This document shows, piece after piece, positions 38,427 to 46,941 of a stretch of DNA of 64,000 bases. The notes below the pieces were generated by a model. The model was given only the letters and a program-made list of their open reading frames with translations, did no database searches and was not told where the DNA came from. The first letter of the stretch is position 1, and each line of letters opens with the position of its first letter. The stretch comes from Rhizobiales bacterium 64-17 (GTDB lineage Bacteria > Pseudomonadota > Alphaproteobacteria > Rhizobiales > Xanthobacteraceae). Position numbers and translations under genes: made by a program. The stretch covers positions 62,001 to 126,000 of the forward strand of contig MKWA01000024.1 in NCBI GenBank assembly GCA_001899285.1. Reading direction: 5' to 3'.

Positions 38427-38996
38427 TTAGGCCAATTCAACCGCGTTTCGTAATTGCTGATCGTTTACATCGATGTAGCGTTGCGTGGTCGTAATGGAAC
38501 TGTGACCTGCAAGCTCGGCAAGAACGCGCACCGAAACTGATTTGCTGGCAAGATTGGTGATGAAGGTGCGCCGACCGCTATGGGAGCTGGCACCCTTGAT
38601 GCCGCAGTATTTGTAAATTCCGAGAAACAGCTGACACATGGTGTTGGCGTTAAATGCACGCCGCTTCTGTGAACAGAATAACGGCAAGACAGGATCGATG
38701 TTGGCAAACTGATCCTTGACGTATGCGGTTAGCTCTTTGCGAAGCCGGGCATTGATAAAGACACGACGCGGACGACGCCCTTTGGTCTGCTCGGGCGACA
38801 GAATGATCTCATCGCGTACGCGGCCAGCATCATCGATCACGTCACCGAGACGTAGCGAAGCAATCTCATGCGCGCGCATGCCGGATAGAAAGCTGATCTG
38901 GACGATTGTGCGATTGCGAAGTGCGTGCGGGCGAGAGGCGACGTAAGCAAGAACAAGCTTTAGCTCATCAGCTTGCAGCGTCTTCGCCCGCTTCAT
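38427..38996 (-). CDS. short tyrosine recombinase (catalytic domain only)
   Basis: The 189-aa protein keeps the XerC/D-type catalytic set: R41 (SGMRAHEI), K72 (TKGRR), H139 and R142 (HSGRR), H165 (AGHSSI) and Y174 (TQRYID). It lacks the N-terminal core-binding domain of 300-aa recombinases, but the start MKRAKTLQADEL looks natural, and short forms like this occur in mobile modules. It may mobilise the adjacent CBASS block or the region to its left. Confidence 0.85.
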   Translation of the reverse strand: MKRAKTLQADELKLVLAYVASRPHALRNRTIVQISFLSGMRAHEIASLRLGDVIDDAGRVRDEIILSPEQTKGRRPRRVFINARLRKELTAYVKDQFANIDPVLPLFCSQKRRAFNANTMCQLFLGIYKYCGIKGASSHSGRRTFITNLASKSVSVRVLAELAGHSSITTTQRYIDVNDQQLRNAVELA

Positions 38997-39633
38997 GCTC
39001 GCGCGCTCGAAATCTCATGTTGTGTGCGCGCACAAGCTATTTTCTGATATTCCCAAAGAGCAACCGATTTTGGCGGCGCAAAAATATCAATGAAATCAGC
39101 CCGGTAACGCAGAACGTCATGTTATCTATATTGTCTGATGTATAGGTCTGACGAGCGCGCGGGAATTCATCAGTTCATTCAATACGAAGCGGCGCGCGTG
39201 ACGTTGGGCAGCGATACCGTTGCGGGACACGAACACGCTGATTACGGCGGCGAAGAAAGCCCCGAAATCGCTGACGGAATTCCGCGCTTGAAAATGTCAT
39301 GAAATATAGAGTTCGTTAGATTAGCCGAGTAGCCCACAGGGATTTGAGCCATCGACTGCTCTAACTTTCGCTCGTGAAATCCGATTGCGCTCACCCTCTT
39401 TGACATAAGGGCCTTCAATCGGTTTCGGGTAGTTCTCTGTTTTGCGCCGCCAAGAAGCTTCGTCGCAAGCATGTCTGTATATGCCAACTAGTCGGCAGGA
39501 CAACGTGTCCCCATTAGCAAGGTTCCAACGTCGGTTGTGCGCGGGTTACTGGCGTGCCGATACCATCGCGCCCAATCAAAAATCGTTTGTCGCGGTACTT
39601 GGTTATCAATCAGTACTCTAGCTTGATCTGCCA
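38997..39633. other. 637-nt gap with one small reading frame
   Basis: The stretch lies between the recombinase and the 522-aa gene. An ATG at 39138 opens a 54-aa frame ending at 39302 (MYRSDERAGIHQF...), which could be a small gene or a gene end. The 15-mer GAAAATGTCATGAAA (39290..39304) recurs at 45092. No other structure seen. Confidence 0.4.
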
Positions 39634-41202
39634 CTAATTTGATTTTCGCGTTGCCTGATGCTGTCCGACATATCCAATGACTACTCTGTTCGTCGTTTCG
39701 TCGTAAACGAAGGCCAATCGAATAGTGTGACGTGGCTCGGTGCTAGTTCCAAAGCCGATATGTTCTTTCAATTTAATCTTGTTGCCATTGTAGTTTAGCT
39801 CATAATCTGCGGGGAACATGCTCATAGTGATATCGGACTGGTGGGCACTATAGTGAAATTGGCATGCTTCGCGGCACGATGTGTCCAAGTCGCTGCAGCG
39901 TTGAACACCTGATCTGGCGTCACGATAGGTAGTCGCCAGCCACTTGAACGCAGCATAAAGTAACTCAGGCTCTTCAAATAACAGCGCTTGCTTAGAGATA
40001 CGCCCGTCTAGAATCTCGAGCCGGTCCACGAAATCAGCTTTTGCAAGCGTGATCGCCCCGGTTGCATCATCTATCGTAACTTCTTCGAACGTATCCTCGT
40101 TCATATTCACAGATTGATTACGGAGCGCCTGCAGATACATCTGCTTCCAACGTCGAACATCTTCGTCACGTTCTAGTAATGCGTCAGACATCGCGTCTCG
40201 CTCTTTTCGAGCTTCCGAGAGCGCGGCCAAATCGATATCATACTGTTTGAACCACTCGTCGGAAATTTCGGCAGCTACAGCCCCAGTGCTTTGCAAGCGT
40301 TGAATGGTCCTGCGCGTATTTTCGCGCTCAACATCCTCCCATCGAACGAGTCCAGAGACGTGTCTTGTTACTGACGCAGTTGCTACTATCCTTAATAAGT
40401 CATCCGAAATTCTGCGGTTATGGTCGAGAAGTTGGCGCTTGTTCCACCATCTATGGCGGTGCGGTGCGTCATTTAGAGTCATCTTTGGCCAATAGACTCG
40501 GATAGTCCCGTCGTATGCGTTCAGACGATTACTAATGTGGCCAGTCAATGCCCAGCTGAGGTTCGAGGAATCCGCGACGCAGACATATGCTGCACCAACA
40601 AGTTTATCTGTTAGATCGGCAGGATCACATAAGATAGCCTCATCTTCATTGCGCCTACTCACAAACACAAGCGGAAGCGTTCGAGCGGGATCGAGTAAGA
40701 ACGCTGCAAAAGTATCCGCTTCTGCAGTCTTAATCGTGAGATGTTTCGGCGTCAGCGCGTATTGCTCACGAGCGCCGAACTTATCCAACATGGAACGAAC
40801 GATGCGAGGACGTGTGGTTGGTGGTCTTATCGCGTATTCCCGTTCGGAAGCGCCTCCTGCTGAAACCGTTACGGCAAAGCGAACCGACGGCTCGTGTTCT
40901 GCTGAGTAGCTGACGACGCAGTCGGTGCGCCATATGCGGCCTTGAGGGTCCGGATGCTCGTAACGGATTGCGCAGGCTTGGAGCGAATCTCCTACTCCAT
41001 CAGTAAGTCTTAGCAACTGAATCTTTTCGCCGTTCGGGAATAAAATCGGTCCAGTGAGATTGGGCCATTCAACTGGTCGATCAAGCGGCCGATAGCGATT
41101 ATTGAAAATCCAATCTGCGATGACTTCGAGAGCATCCGATACAAGGGGGAGATCGCCTCGCTGACCGCCCAGCAGAAACGACGCAAAATAGGTTGGCTGC
41201 AC
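39634..41202 (-). CDS. unrecognised 522-aa protein linked to the CBASS regulator
   Basis: I do not recognise this protein. It is soluble. The first 150 residues look beta-rich, residues 260-400 are helical with a coiled-coil-like stretch (LSEARKERDAMSDALLERDED), and the C-terminal 60 residues (INYNG-type strands, HIGFGTSTEPRHTIRLAFVYDE, VVIGYVGQHQ) resemble a small beta domain sometimes seen in toxin-like proteins; I do not press that. It starts 23 nt after the CapW-like stop on the same strand, so the two are probably co-expressed. GC content is lower than in core genes, which fits transfer. Confidence 0.75.
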   Translation of the reverse strand: MQPTYFASFLLGGQRGDLPLVSDALEVIADWIFNNRYRPLDRPVEWPNLTGPILFPNGEKIQLLRLTDGVGDSLQACAIRYEHPDPQGRIWRTDCVVSYSAEHEPSVRFAVTVSAGGASEREYAIRPPTTRPRIVRSMLDKFGAREQYALTPKHLTIKTAEADTFAAFLLDPARTLPLVFVSRRNEDEAILCDPADLTDKLVGAAYVCVADSSNLSWALTGHISNRLNAYDGTIRVYWPKMTLNDAPHRHRWWNKRQLLDHNRRISDDLLRIVATASVTRHVSGLVRWEDVERENTRRTIQRLQSTGAVAAEISDEWFKQYDIDLAALSEARKERDAMSDALLERDEDVRRWKQMYLQALRNQSVNMNEDTFEEVTIDDATGAITLAKADFVDRLEILDGRISKQALLFEEPELLYAAFKWLATTYRDARSGVQRCSDLDTSCREACQFHYSAHQSDITMSMFPADYELNYNGNKIKLKEHIGFGTSTEPRHTIRLAFVYDETTNRVVIGYVGQHQATRKSN

Positions 41203-41225
41203 ATTCCCCCCTCTCTCTTGGGCTG

Positions 41226-42104
41226 TTAGTATTTTACTTTCTTAAGAACAGCCTCATATTCCTTCCGATTGGCGACAACGATCGGCGTTTCTTTGGGGCG
41301 GTCTTGCTCTTGACCAATGTCAAGCCGCAGCCGCTTGTCCAGATAATACAACATCGCTCGACGAACGCGCAGTTCGCATCGACCGTCTTTCATTCCATAA
41401 TCGCGTTCAATTGCTTGCCGCTGCGCCTTTGAAAGCTTCGGATTCGGGATCAAAACCACAGCGAAATAATTCCACCAGTTTTCGTCCCCTGCGGGATCAG
41501 CTCCTGGTTCGGCCATTCTACCAATTTTTGAACAACGCGAAATCAGAAAGTCTTTCCATTCGCGTTGAAGATGGCAATACGCGCGCATGTGCCAGCGTAG
41601 CCCGTCCGTTCCAAAAGCGTGTGGAGTGATACCTCGCCATGTCGGCGCTGGCCGATCTTCACTGAGTGACTGGTATTCCACCTCTATCGAACGTTGTTCT
41701 CGCACAGCCTTGAGAAGCGGCTTCAACATCTCTGGCTCAACTCGTCGCTCAGGGACCGGCACGACACCAACCTCGGGCAGATCTGCAAACCATGTATCGT
41801 TCTGAGCAATGACGTTCTCTGAGATCGCGCGCATCTGAGCGAGATAACGCTCGGCATTTGGCTTCATCAAACGAGGTCGAAACGTCGACGTAGGTACAAA
41901 CCGCTTGGCGCTGGCGTCGTATTCGATGTTGTCGGGTGCCCGTTCGCGGTACTGCGCGAGATCGTTCGACGCCTGTGGTGCCGAAACCCCGAACCTGTCT
42001 GCGATGTCGCTGCGATTGACGCTACCGTCCCAGAATAGCCGAAACTCAATAAATTCAAGGCGTTGCTCGGTACCCCAACGCAGCTTCCCAGTCGAAATGT
42101 CCAC
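41226..42104 (-). CDS. capW: WYL-domain transcription repressor, CapW-like
   Basis: An N-terminal winged helix (DIADRFGVSAPQASNDLAQYRE) is followed by a WYL domain in which AFGTDGLRWHMRAYCHL is the typical block, and a C-terminal WCX-like part. CapW proteins are established as repressors of CBASS and related defence genes, sensing DNA damage or single-stranded DNA in other systems. Its 292-aa size and position divergent from the CD-NTase gene fit. A near-perfect palindrome overlapping the CD-NTase promoter is the likely operator. Confidence 0.88.
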   Translation of the reverse strand: MDISTGKLRWGTEQRLEFIEFRLFWDGSVNRSDIADRFGVSAPQASNDLAQYRERAPDNIEYDASAKRFVPTSTFRPRLMKPNAERYLAQMRAISENVIAQNDTWFADLPEVGVVPVPERRVEPEMLKPLLKAVREQRSIEVEYQSLSEDRPAPTWRGITPHAFGTDGLRWHMRAYCHLQREWKDFLISRCSKIGRMAEPGADPAGDENWWNYFAVVLIPNPKLSKAQRQAIERDYGMKDGRCELRVRRAMLYYLDKRLRLDIGQEQDRPKETPIVVANRKEYEAVLKKVKY

Positions 42105-42130
42105 AAGTTCCTCACAAACAGGTAAGTTTA

Positions 42131-42160
42131 TTGACAGGTCATATTTCTAACGGTAAGAAA
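42131..42160 (+). promoter_or_regulatory. CBASS promoter with overlapping 17-bp palindromic operator
   Basis: TTGACA (42131-42136), a 17-nt spacer and TAAGAA (42154-42159) form a good sigma-70-type promoter facing the CD-NTase gene. The string TTTCTAACGGTAAGAAA (42144-42160) is palindromic at 7 of 8 pairs and covers the -10 box, so a dimeric repressor would block polymerase directly. CapW is the obvious candidate. Confidence 0.7.
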
Positions 42161-42239
42161 TGTTACGGATCGGCCAGGCGACCGTCAAGAGTCGTAGCCT
42201 GAGCCGACACAGAAACCTTACCAATGAGGCGAATTTGTC

Positions 42240-43505
42240 ATGAACAAGCTGCTGATTGAACCGTTGGGACCGGGAGCCCCGGTTGGCGAAATTCTTCTCG
42301 CCGAAACTGCCGTCCGCATCGAACTGCCACCCAGCCTTCACCAACTCGCAGTCGACCGTTACGCCGCCGTCAGCAAACACGCTGAACGGCCGGACAGTCC
42401 GCTCCACGACAAGGTGACCTGGTTCTATCCGCAAGGCTCGATGGCGATTCGCTCGACCATCAAGTCCCATCGTCGCGATGACGGTTTCGACATCGACATC
42501 GTCGCCGAGCTTCTTCTGCATGGCGCCTTGACGCCGGCGCAGGTCCTCGACCTGCTCTTTGAAGCGATTAATGGCCCTCCCGGCTCGATGTACCACGGCA
42601 TGGTCGAGCGCCAGACCCGCTGTATCACCGTCCGATACGCCGACGGGATGCACCTCGACATCACGCCGTCCGAACTCTTGGATGCGCACGATCCCCGGCG
42701 CAGCCATATCTTTCACGCGAAGCCCGGCGAGCCCGCCACCCATCATCGCTACCTGACCATGAACAGCTGGGCATTCTGCGATTGGTTCAACGCCAACACG
42801 CCGGTCGATCTGCTGTTCGAGCAAGCGTACCGCAAGCGCGCTTTGGCATTCGACCAGATGCGCGTCTTGGCTGAGGCCGAGGTGAAGCCCGTGCCGGGTC
42901 ATTCGAGCACGGAGGCGGGGAAATCCGCAAGCGTGGTTGCGCTCCAATTGCTCAAACGCAACCGCAACATGCGCTACGCCTCTCGGAAGGGCCAGCGCCT
43001 GCCACCGTCCGTGATGATGGCCTGCTTCTCCGGCCACACGTCGGTACCTGGCTCGAGCATTTCCGATGCACTCGACACCATCGCGGCCGTGATCCTGGAA
43101 GCGCTGGAGCGCGCCGATCGCAGCAACACGCTGATCGATCTGCGCAATCCGAAGTGCAACAATGACCGCTTCACCGACCGTTGGCCGGAGAATGCGCAAG
43201 CCCAGCGCATCTATATCGACGATTTGAAACTCTTCCGGCGCCAGTTGGCTGCGATAATGTCGGACCAGCTCACGCTCCCACAGAAGCGTGATCTCCTCGT
43301 CGTGATGTTCGGCGAGGGGCCGGCACAATCGGCAGTCAACGACTACGCGGCCACCCTCGGGCAAGCTGTGGCGACCGGGAGCCGGAAGATCGCGCCCTCC
43401 GGTAAGGTGCTGCCGATCGCAGCGGCTGCCCCGGCCATTATTACGCCGTCAGCCGCGCAGCCCCGCAGCCACACCTTCTACGGCTCGCCCTGGGGATCGT
43501 GGTGA
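42240..43505 (+). CDS. CBASS CD-NTase (cGAS/DncV-like nucleotidyltransferase)
   Basis: CD-NTases make cyclic di- or trinucleotides when phage infection is sensed. The 421-aa protein has GS at residues 66-67 (PQGSMAIRSTI), the metal aspartates D84 and D86 (DGFDIDIV) and the third acid at D140 (MHLDITPS), a full catalytic set. The C-terminus GSPWGSW ends in a Gly/Ser-type tail that may be the site acted on by the E2-like protein. A GAGG site precedes the ATG. The stop overlaps the next GTG by 4 nt. Confidence 0.93.
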   Translation: MNKLLIEPLGPGAPVGEILLAETAVRIELPPSLHQLAVDRYAAVSKHAERPDSPLHDKVTWFYPQGSMAIRSTIKSHRRDDGFDIDIVAELLLHGALTPAQVLDLLFEAINGPPGSMYHGMVERQTRCITVRYADGMHLDITPSELLDAHDPRRSHIFHAKPGEPATHHRYLTMNSWAFCDWFNANTPVDLLFEQAYRKRALAFDQMRVLAEAEVKPVPGHSSTEAGKSASVVALQLLKRNRNMRYASRKGQRLPPSVMMACFSGHTSVPGSSISDALDTIAAVILEALERADRSNTLIDLRNPKCNNDRFTDRWPENAQAQRIYIDDLKLFRRQLAAIMSDQLTLPQKRDLLVVMFGEGPAQSAVNDYAATLGQAVATGSRKIAPSGKVLPIAAAAPAIITPSAAQPRSHTFYGSPWGSW

Positions 43506-43963
43506 AGACCATAGCCGAGCAAGTGCGCGCGATGCGGCGTCGGTGGCGTACCTTCGACCTCGCCGAGCAGAAGGACGACAGTGCCGTCTGGTTCGGTGGG
43601 CTTGTCGGCATTGAGCGACAGTACCGGGTTTCGGTCGAGTACGGGCATCCAGCGCCAGGTCGAGATAACGCGCGCTGGCGGTTGTTTCCGCTCGTGCGCG
43701 TGTTGTCACCTCAGCTTGAACCCCGGTTCGACGCTCTCGAAGAGGCGCCGCTGCCGCACGTCTATTTCGACTACAAAGACATCACGCTTTCACCGCTCTG
43801 CTTGTTCGACCCGAACGCTAACGAGTGGTCACATGATGATCTCATTGCCGAGACCACGATCCCTTGGGCCGCTGATTGGCTTGCTTGCTACGAGGGATGG
43901 CTTGCCACAGGCCGATGGCATGGGGGTGGTCGGCACGGTCAACCCCATCACGCTTCACAATGA
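43502..43963 (+). CDS. CBASS E2-like protein (Cap2-type E2 domain)
   Basis: The 153-aa protein has the UBC-like strand order WRLFPLVRVLSPQ, PHVYFDYKDITLSPLCLFDP, with Cys100 at the catalytic position. Short type II CBASS operons encode an E2 alone, which modifies the CD-NTase C-terminus and primes it. Start chosen at GTG 43502 (GTGA overlap with the CD-NTase stop); the track uses the GTG one codon earlier. The stop overlaps the patatin ATG. There is no E1 or JAB protease gene. Confidence 0.85.
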   Translation: MKTIAEQVRAMRRRWRTFDLAEQKDDSAVWFGGLVGIERQYRVSVEYGHPAPGRDNARWRLFPLVRVLSPQLEPRFDALEEAPLPHVYFDYKDITLSPLCLFDPNANEWSHDDLIAETTIPWAADWLACYEGWLATGRWHGGGRHGQPHHASQ

Positions 43964-44997
43964 GCAGACACATGACCTACACCCCACCACGCCGGTCCGG
44001 CGGCACCATCCAGACCCGGCGCATTCAACAACCGTGGCCTTCAGACAAGCCGTTTCGCATTTTGTCGATCGATGGTGGCGGAATTTGTGGTATTTTGCCT
44101 GCAGCCGTGCTCGCCGAGCTCGAGGCAAGATTTCTCGGGGGTAGCTCCATCGCGAGTCACTTTGACATGATTGCCGGCACGTCGACCGGCGGGATCATCG
44201 CGCTCGGTCTGGCCCACGGCCATACAGCAGCGCAGGTCCGTGATGTGTATCTTGAGCGTGGCGGGCTAATCTTTCCGCCCACAAGCCAGCTGGGCCGCCT
44301 TGTCCGGCTTGTGCGGCAAGGCCACCGAACCATCTATGCACGCGGCCCGCTAGAAAATGAACTCCTGCGCATGTTCGGCGAGACGCCACTCGGTGAAGCG
44401 CGCACGCGGCTCTGCATTCCTTCGTTTGAAGGGCGGCATGGCGAGCCTTGGATATTCAAAACACCGCACCACCTTGACTACAAGCGAGACCGTCACGAAC
44501 GCATGGTGCGAGTCGCTTTGTCCACCGCTGCTGCACCGACATTCTTCGAGGCGCTTCCAAACAACGGCTACCTGATGGTCGACGGTGGGATTTGGGCGAA
44601 CAATCCGATCATGAACGCGCTTGTTGATGCGCTCGCATGCTACGATGTCGACCGAAGCCAAATCCAAATTCTGAGTCTTGGCTGCGGCGAAACGACCTTC
44701 AAAGTAGACGACCGGAAGGCTCGGGGCGGTTTGCTGCATTGGTGGAACGTCATCCGGGCAGCTATGCGCGCGCAATCGCTCAATGCGCTAGGCCAAGCAT
44801 ATCTTTTGGTCGGTAAGGACCATGTCATGCGCGTCGATGCGCCGGAGAGCCCCAATGCAATTGCGCTCGATGATTATGGCCGCGCCTGCAACGAACTGCC
44901 GTCAATGGCGCGCTCGCTCGTCGAGGGAGCAGGACGTGAAATCCAGCGCGTGTTCCTAACAACGCCCGCTGACAAATACACCCCATGTCCGTTGTAG
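43960..44997 (+). CDS. capV: CBASS patatin-like phospholipase effector (CapV/CapE type)
   Basis: The patatin fold is clear: oxyanion loop DGGGICG (residues 38-44), nucleophile elbow GTSTG with Ser75, and the catalytic Asp208 in DGGIWANNP. When bound by the cyclic nucleotide made by the CD-NTase, such enzymes degrade the inner membrane and kill the infected cell. The start at 43960 is chosen for its ATGA overlap with the E2-like gene; the track ORF begins 28 residues earlier. Length 345 aa is typical. Confidence 0.9.
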   Translation: MSRHMTYTPPRRSGGTIQTRRIQQPWPSDKPFRILSIDGGGICGILPAAVLAELEARFLGGSSIASHFDMIAGTSTGGIIALGLAHGHTAAQVRDVYLERGGLIFPPTSQLGRLVRLVRQGHRTIYARGPLENELLRMFGETPLGEARTRLCIPSFEGRHGEPWIFKTPHHLDYKRDRHERMVRVALSTAAAPTFFEALPNNGYLMVDGGIWANNPIMNALVDALACYDVDRSQIQILSLGCGETTFKVDDRKARGGLLHWWNVIRAAMRAQSLNALGQAYLLVGKDHVMRVDAPESPNAIALDDYGRACNELPSMARSLVEGAGREIQRVFLTTPADKYTPCPL

Positions 44998-45008
44998 TTT
45001 GTGAATCT

Positions 45009-45028
45009 CATACTTTCAACAAAGTATG
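45009..45028 (+). terminator. weak hairpin after the CBASS operon
   Basis: A perfect 8-bp stem CATACTTT-CAAC-AAAGTATG lies 12 nt after the patatin stop. The T run that follows is poor, so this may be a weak or factor-assisted terminator. Confidence 0.4.
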
Positions 45029-45286
45029 ACATTCTTCGATAAGCGTTTGAGTTGTTGTCAGATTTTCTAGACCAGCAGCGCGTGGCCTACAGAAAATGTC
45101 ATGAAAGTCGTCAATCGATGACGAAACGTGACATTAATCAGAGTCCGTAATCGGCGCATCATTTCGCTCGGGCGGTTCGTAACCCAAATTTACGGATGCC
45201 TCGCGCGTTACAGCTAACAACCTATATAACCGCTCGTTCGGCAGGGCAGTTAGCGTCGGGTCGACGCTGAGTAACGATAATGTGGC

Positions 45287-45400
45287 CTAGATGCCGCCAT
45301 GCAGATTGAACACCGGAGCTGCGACCGCGCGCAAACCAGCGACAAACACTCCATCGACCCACGAATAGCCGAGGCGCCGCGCTTGTTCACGGTTCGGCTG
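45287..45400 (-). pseudogene. remnant of an IclR-family regulator
   Basis: The minus-strand frame NREQARRLGYSWVDGVFVAGL followed by RAVAAPVFNLHGGI matches the ligand-binding domain of IclR proteins (compare GISAVAAPVFD in the intact regulator at 53.5 kb). It stops at a TAG right after GGI; the N-terminus and DNA-binding domain are missing. The fragment marks the point where the CBASS-bearing accessory block meets the metabolic block, so it may record the insertion or a deletion. Confidence 0.75.
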
Positions 45401-46034
45401 ATATCTCCCGCAGTCGCGTTTTCCATTGATCGAGATATGACTTTCGTCCGGCATCGTCGACGCGCGGCGCGGCGTAGGCGACAAATGGCGGCAGGGCGTT
45501 CAGGCCGAGATATTCGAGGATTAACCGCTGCGTCGGCCATAGCACCTGATCGAGCGTGCCGTAAACTCCAGTGGCGGAGAACCGCTCGGCCGTACCACCG
45601 GTCGTGAAGCACAGCAGGCCCTTCTTGTCTTTGAAAAAGCCTTTGTCGTAGCGTCGTCCGTCGGAATAGGCGAAGCCGTAGGCAAGCACCCGCTCGAACC
45701 ATCCTTTGAGGATTGCCGGCACGCCGCCCCACCAGATGGGAAAGAGCCAGATTACCAGGTCGGCTTTCAGGAAGCGGGCTTGCTCGCGTGCGAGGTCGGG
45801 CGCGAAACCTTGCTGGACGTGCGCCAGTCCTTGCTCGGTTTGGTAGTGAAACCGGGCCGGATCGTTGACGGTGAGGAAATCGTGCCGGCCGGCGACGGGA
45901 TTGAAACCTTCCGCGTAGAGATCGGAAACCTCTACCGTGTAGCCGAGGTCGCGGAGGGTGTCCGCTGCGACGTCCCGCATCGCCGCCGTGAAGGATGTCG
46001 GCTCCGGATGCGCGTAGACCAGAAGTGCGTTCAT
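45387..46034 (-). CDS. NAD(P)H:quinone oxidoreductase, flavodoxin-fold
   Basis: MNALLVYAHPEPTSFTAAM is the phosphate-binding start of the NQO1/KefF/YwrO group, and VIWLFPIWWGGVPAILKGWFERVL is the classic flavin-binding segment. These FMN or FAD enzymes reduce quinones by two electrons in the cytosol. The length of 215 aa is a little longer than YwrO. Its 3' end overlaps the IclR remnant in another frame. The substrate is not predictable. Confidence 0.88.
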   Translation of the reverse strand: MNALLVYAHPEPTSFTAAMRDVAADTLRDLGYTVEVSDLYAEGFNPVAGRHDFLTVNDPARFHYQTEQGLAHVQQGFAPDLAREQARFLKADLVIWLFPIWWGGVPAILKGWFERVLAYGFAYSDGRRYDKGFFKDKKGLLCFTTGGTAERFSATGVYGTLDQVLWPTQRLILEYLGLNALPPFVAYAAPRVDDAGRKSYLDQWKTRLREISAEP

Positions 46035-46053
46035 GAAATTATACCTTCAAAGT

Positions 46054-46941
46054 TCATGCTTTTTTTGCGAGGCCACCGAACAGGCCGTTGGGGAAGAACA
46101 GCAGAACGATCAGCAGAACCGTCAGTGCCACGACATTCTTGAAACCTGCGCCGAAGAACACGATGGCACCCGATTGCACGACACCGAGCACGATTCCGCC
46201 GATCAGCGCGGCCGGCGCGCTGCCGAAACCGCCGATGATCGCGGCGATGAAGCCGTTGATGCCGAACGGGCCGCCGACGCTATAGGCGGTATATTGTGTC
46301 GGCGTAATCAGGATGCCGGCGACGGCGCCGAGCGCGGCGCTCAAAGCGAAGGACAGCATTAGCATCCGGTTGACCGGAATGCCGAGGAGGGCGGCGGCTT
46401 CAGCGTTCTGGGAGCAGGCGCGTAGCGCCCGGCCCATCCGAGTCCGGTTAAAGAACTGCGTGAGCGCATAAACCATCAGTGCGCCGCAGCCGAGAATCCA
46501 GAACAACTGGTAGCCGAGTGCGATCTCGCCGATCTTGAGGGGCCCGCCGGGAGTGAAGCTCGGGAACGTCCGCGGCTGATCGCCGAGCGTGATGATGATG
46601 ATCTGTTCGATCAATAACTGGATGGCGAGCGTGGCCAGAATGATCGCGAAGAGGGGAGCCTTGCGCACCCACATCGGCGTGATGATCAGGATTTGCACCA
46701 GGATGCCGACGCCGGCCACTGCGATGGTGCTAACGATAGCGGACAGCCAGATCGGTATTCCGAGTGTTGTCAGCAGCGTATGCGCGAACATGCCGCCCAG
46801 CATGACGAATACTCCCTGGGCGAAATTGACGATACCGCTGGCGTTGTAGATGACGGAAAAGCCGATCGCGACCAGCCCGTAGACAAGGCCGATTCCGACA
46901 CCATTGATCAGGCTCTGGATCAGTTCGACGCTGCTAGGCAT
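46054..46941 (-). CDS. livH: branched-chain-type ABC transporter permease LivH
   Basis: Membrane permease of a Liv/HAAT importer, with about eight helices. The signature region RMGRALRACSQNAEAAALLGI is the EAA-like loop that contacts the ATPase. I start at MPSSVELIQSLING (46941), because it overlaps the livG stop by 8 nt, as is common; the track ORF has an 11-residue extension. All five Liv-type genes plus three metabolic genes lie on this strand. The substrate may be a branched amino acid or an aromatic acid rather than leucine. Confidence 0.9.
   Translation of the reverse strand: MPSSVELIQSLINGVGIGLVYGLVAIGFSVIYNASGIVNFAQGVFVMLGGMFAHTLLTTLGIPIWLSAIVSTIAVAGVGILVQILIITPMWVRKAPLFAIILATLAIQLLIEQIIIITLGDQPRTFPSFTPGGPLKIGEIALGYQLFWILGCGALMVYALTQFFNRTRMGRALRACSQNAEAAALLGIPVNRMLMLSFALSAALGAVAGILITPTQYTAYSVGGPFGINGFIAAIIGGFGSAPAALIGGIVLGVVQSGAIVFFGAGFKNVVALTVLLIVLLFFPNGLFGGLAKKA

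Noticed and set aside
42147-43364. 405-aa minus-strand ORF across the CD-NTase
   Set aside because: Antisense shadow; the CD-NTase frame has all catalytic residues and overlaps the next gene properly.
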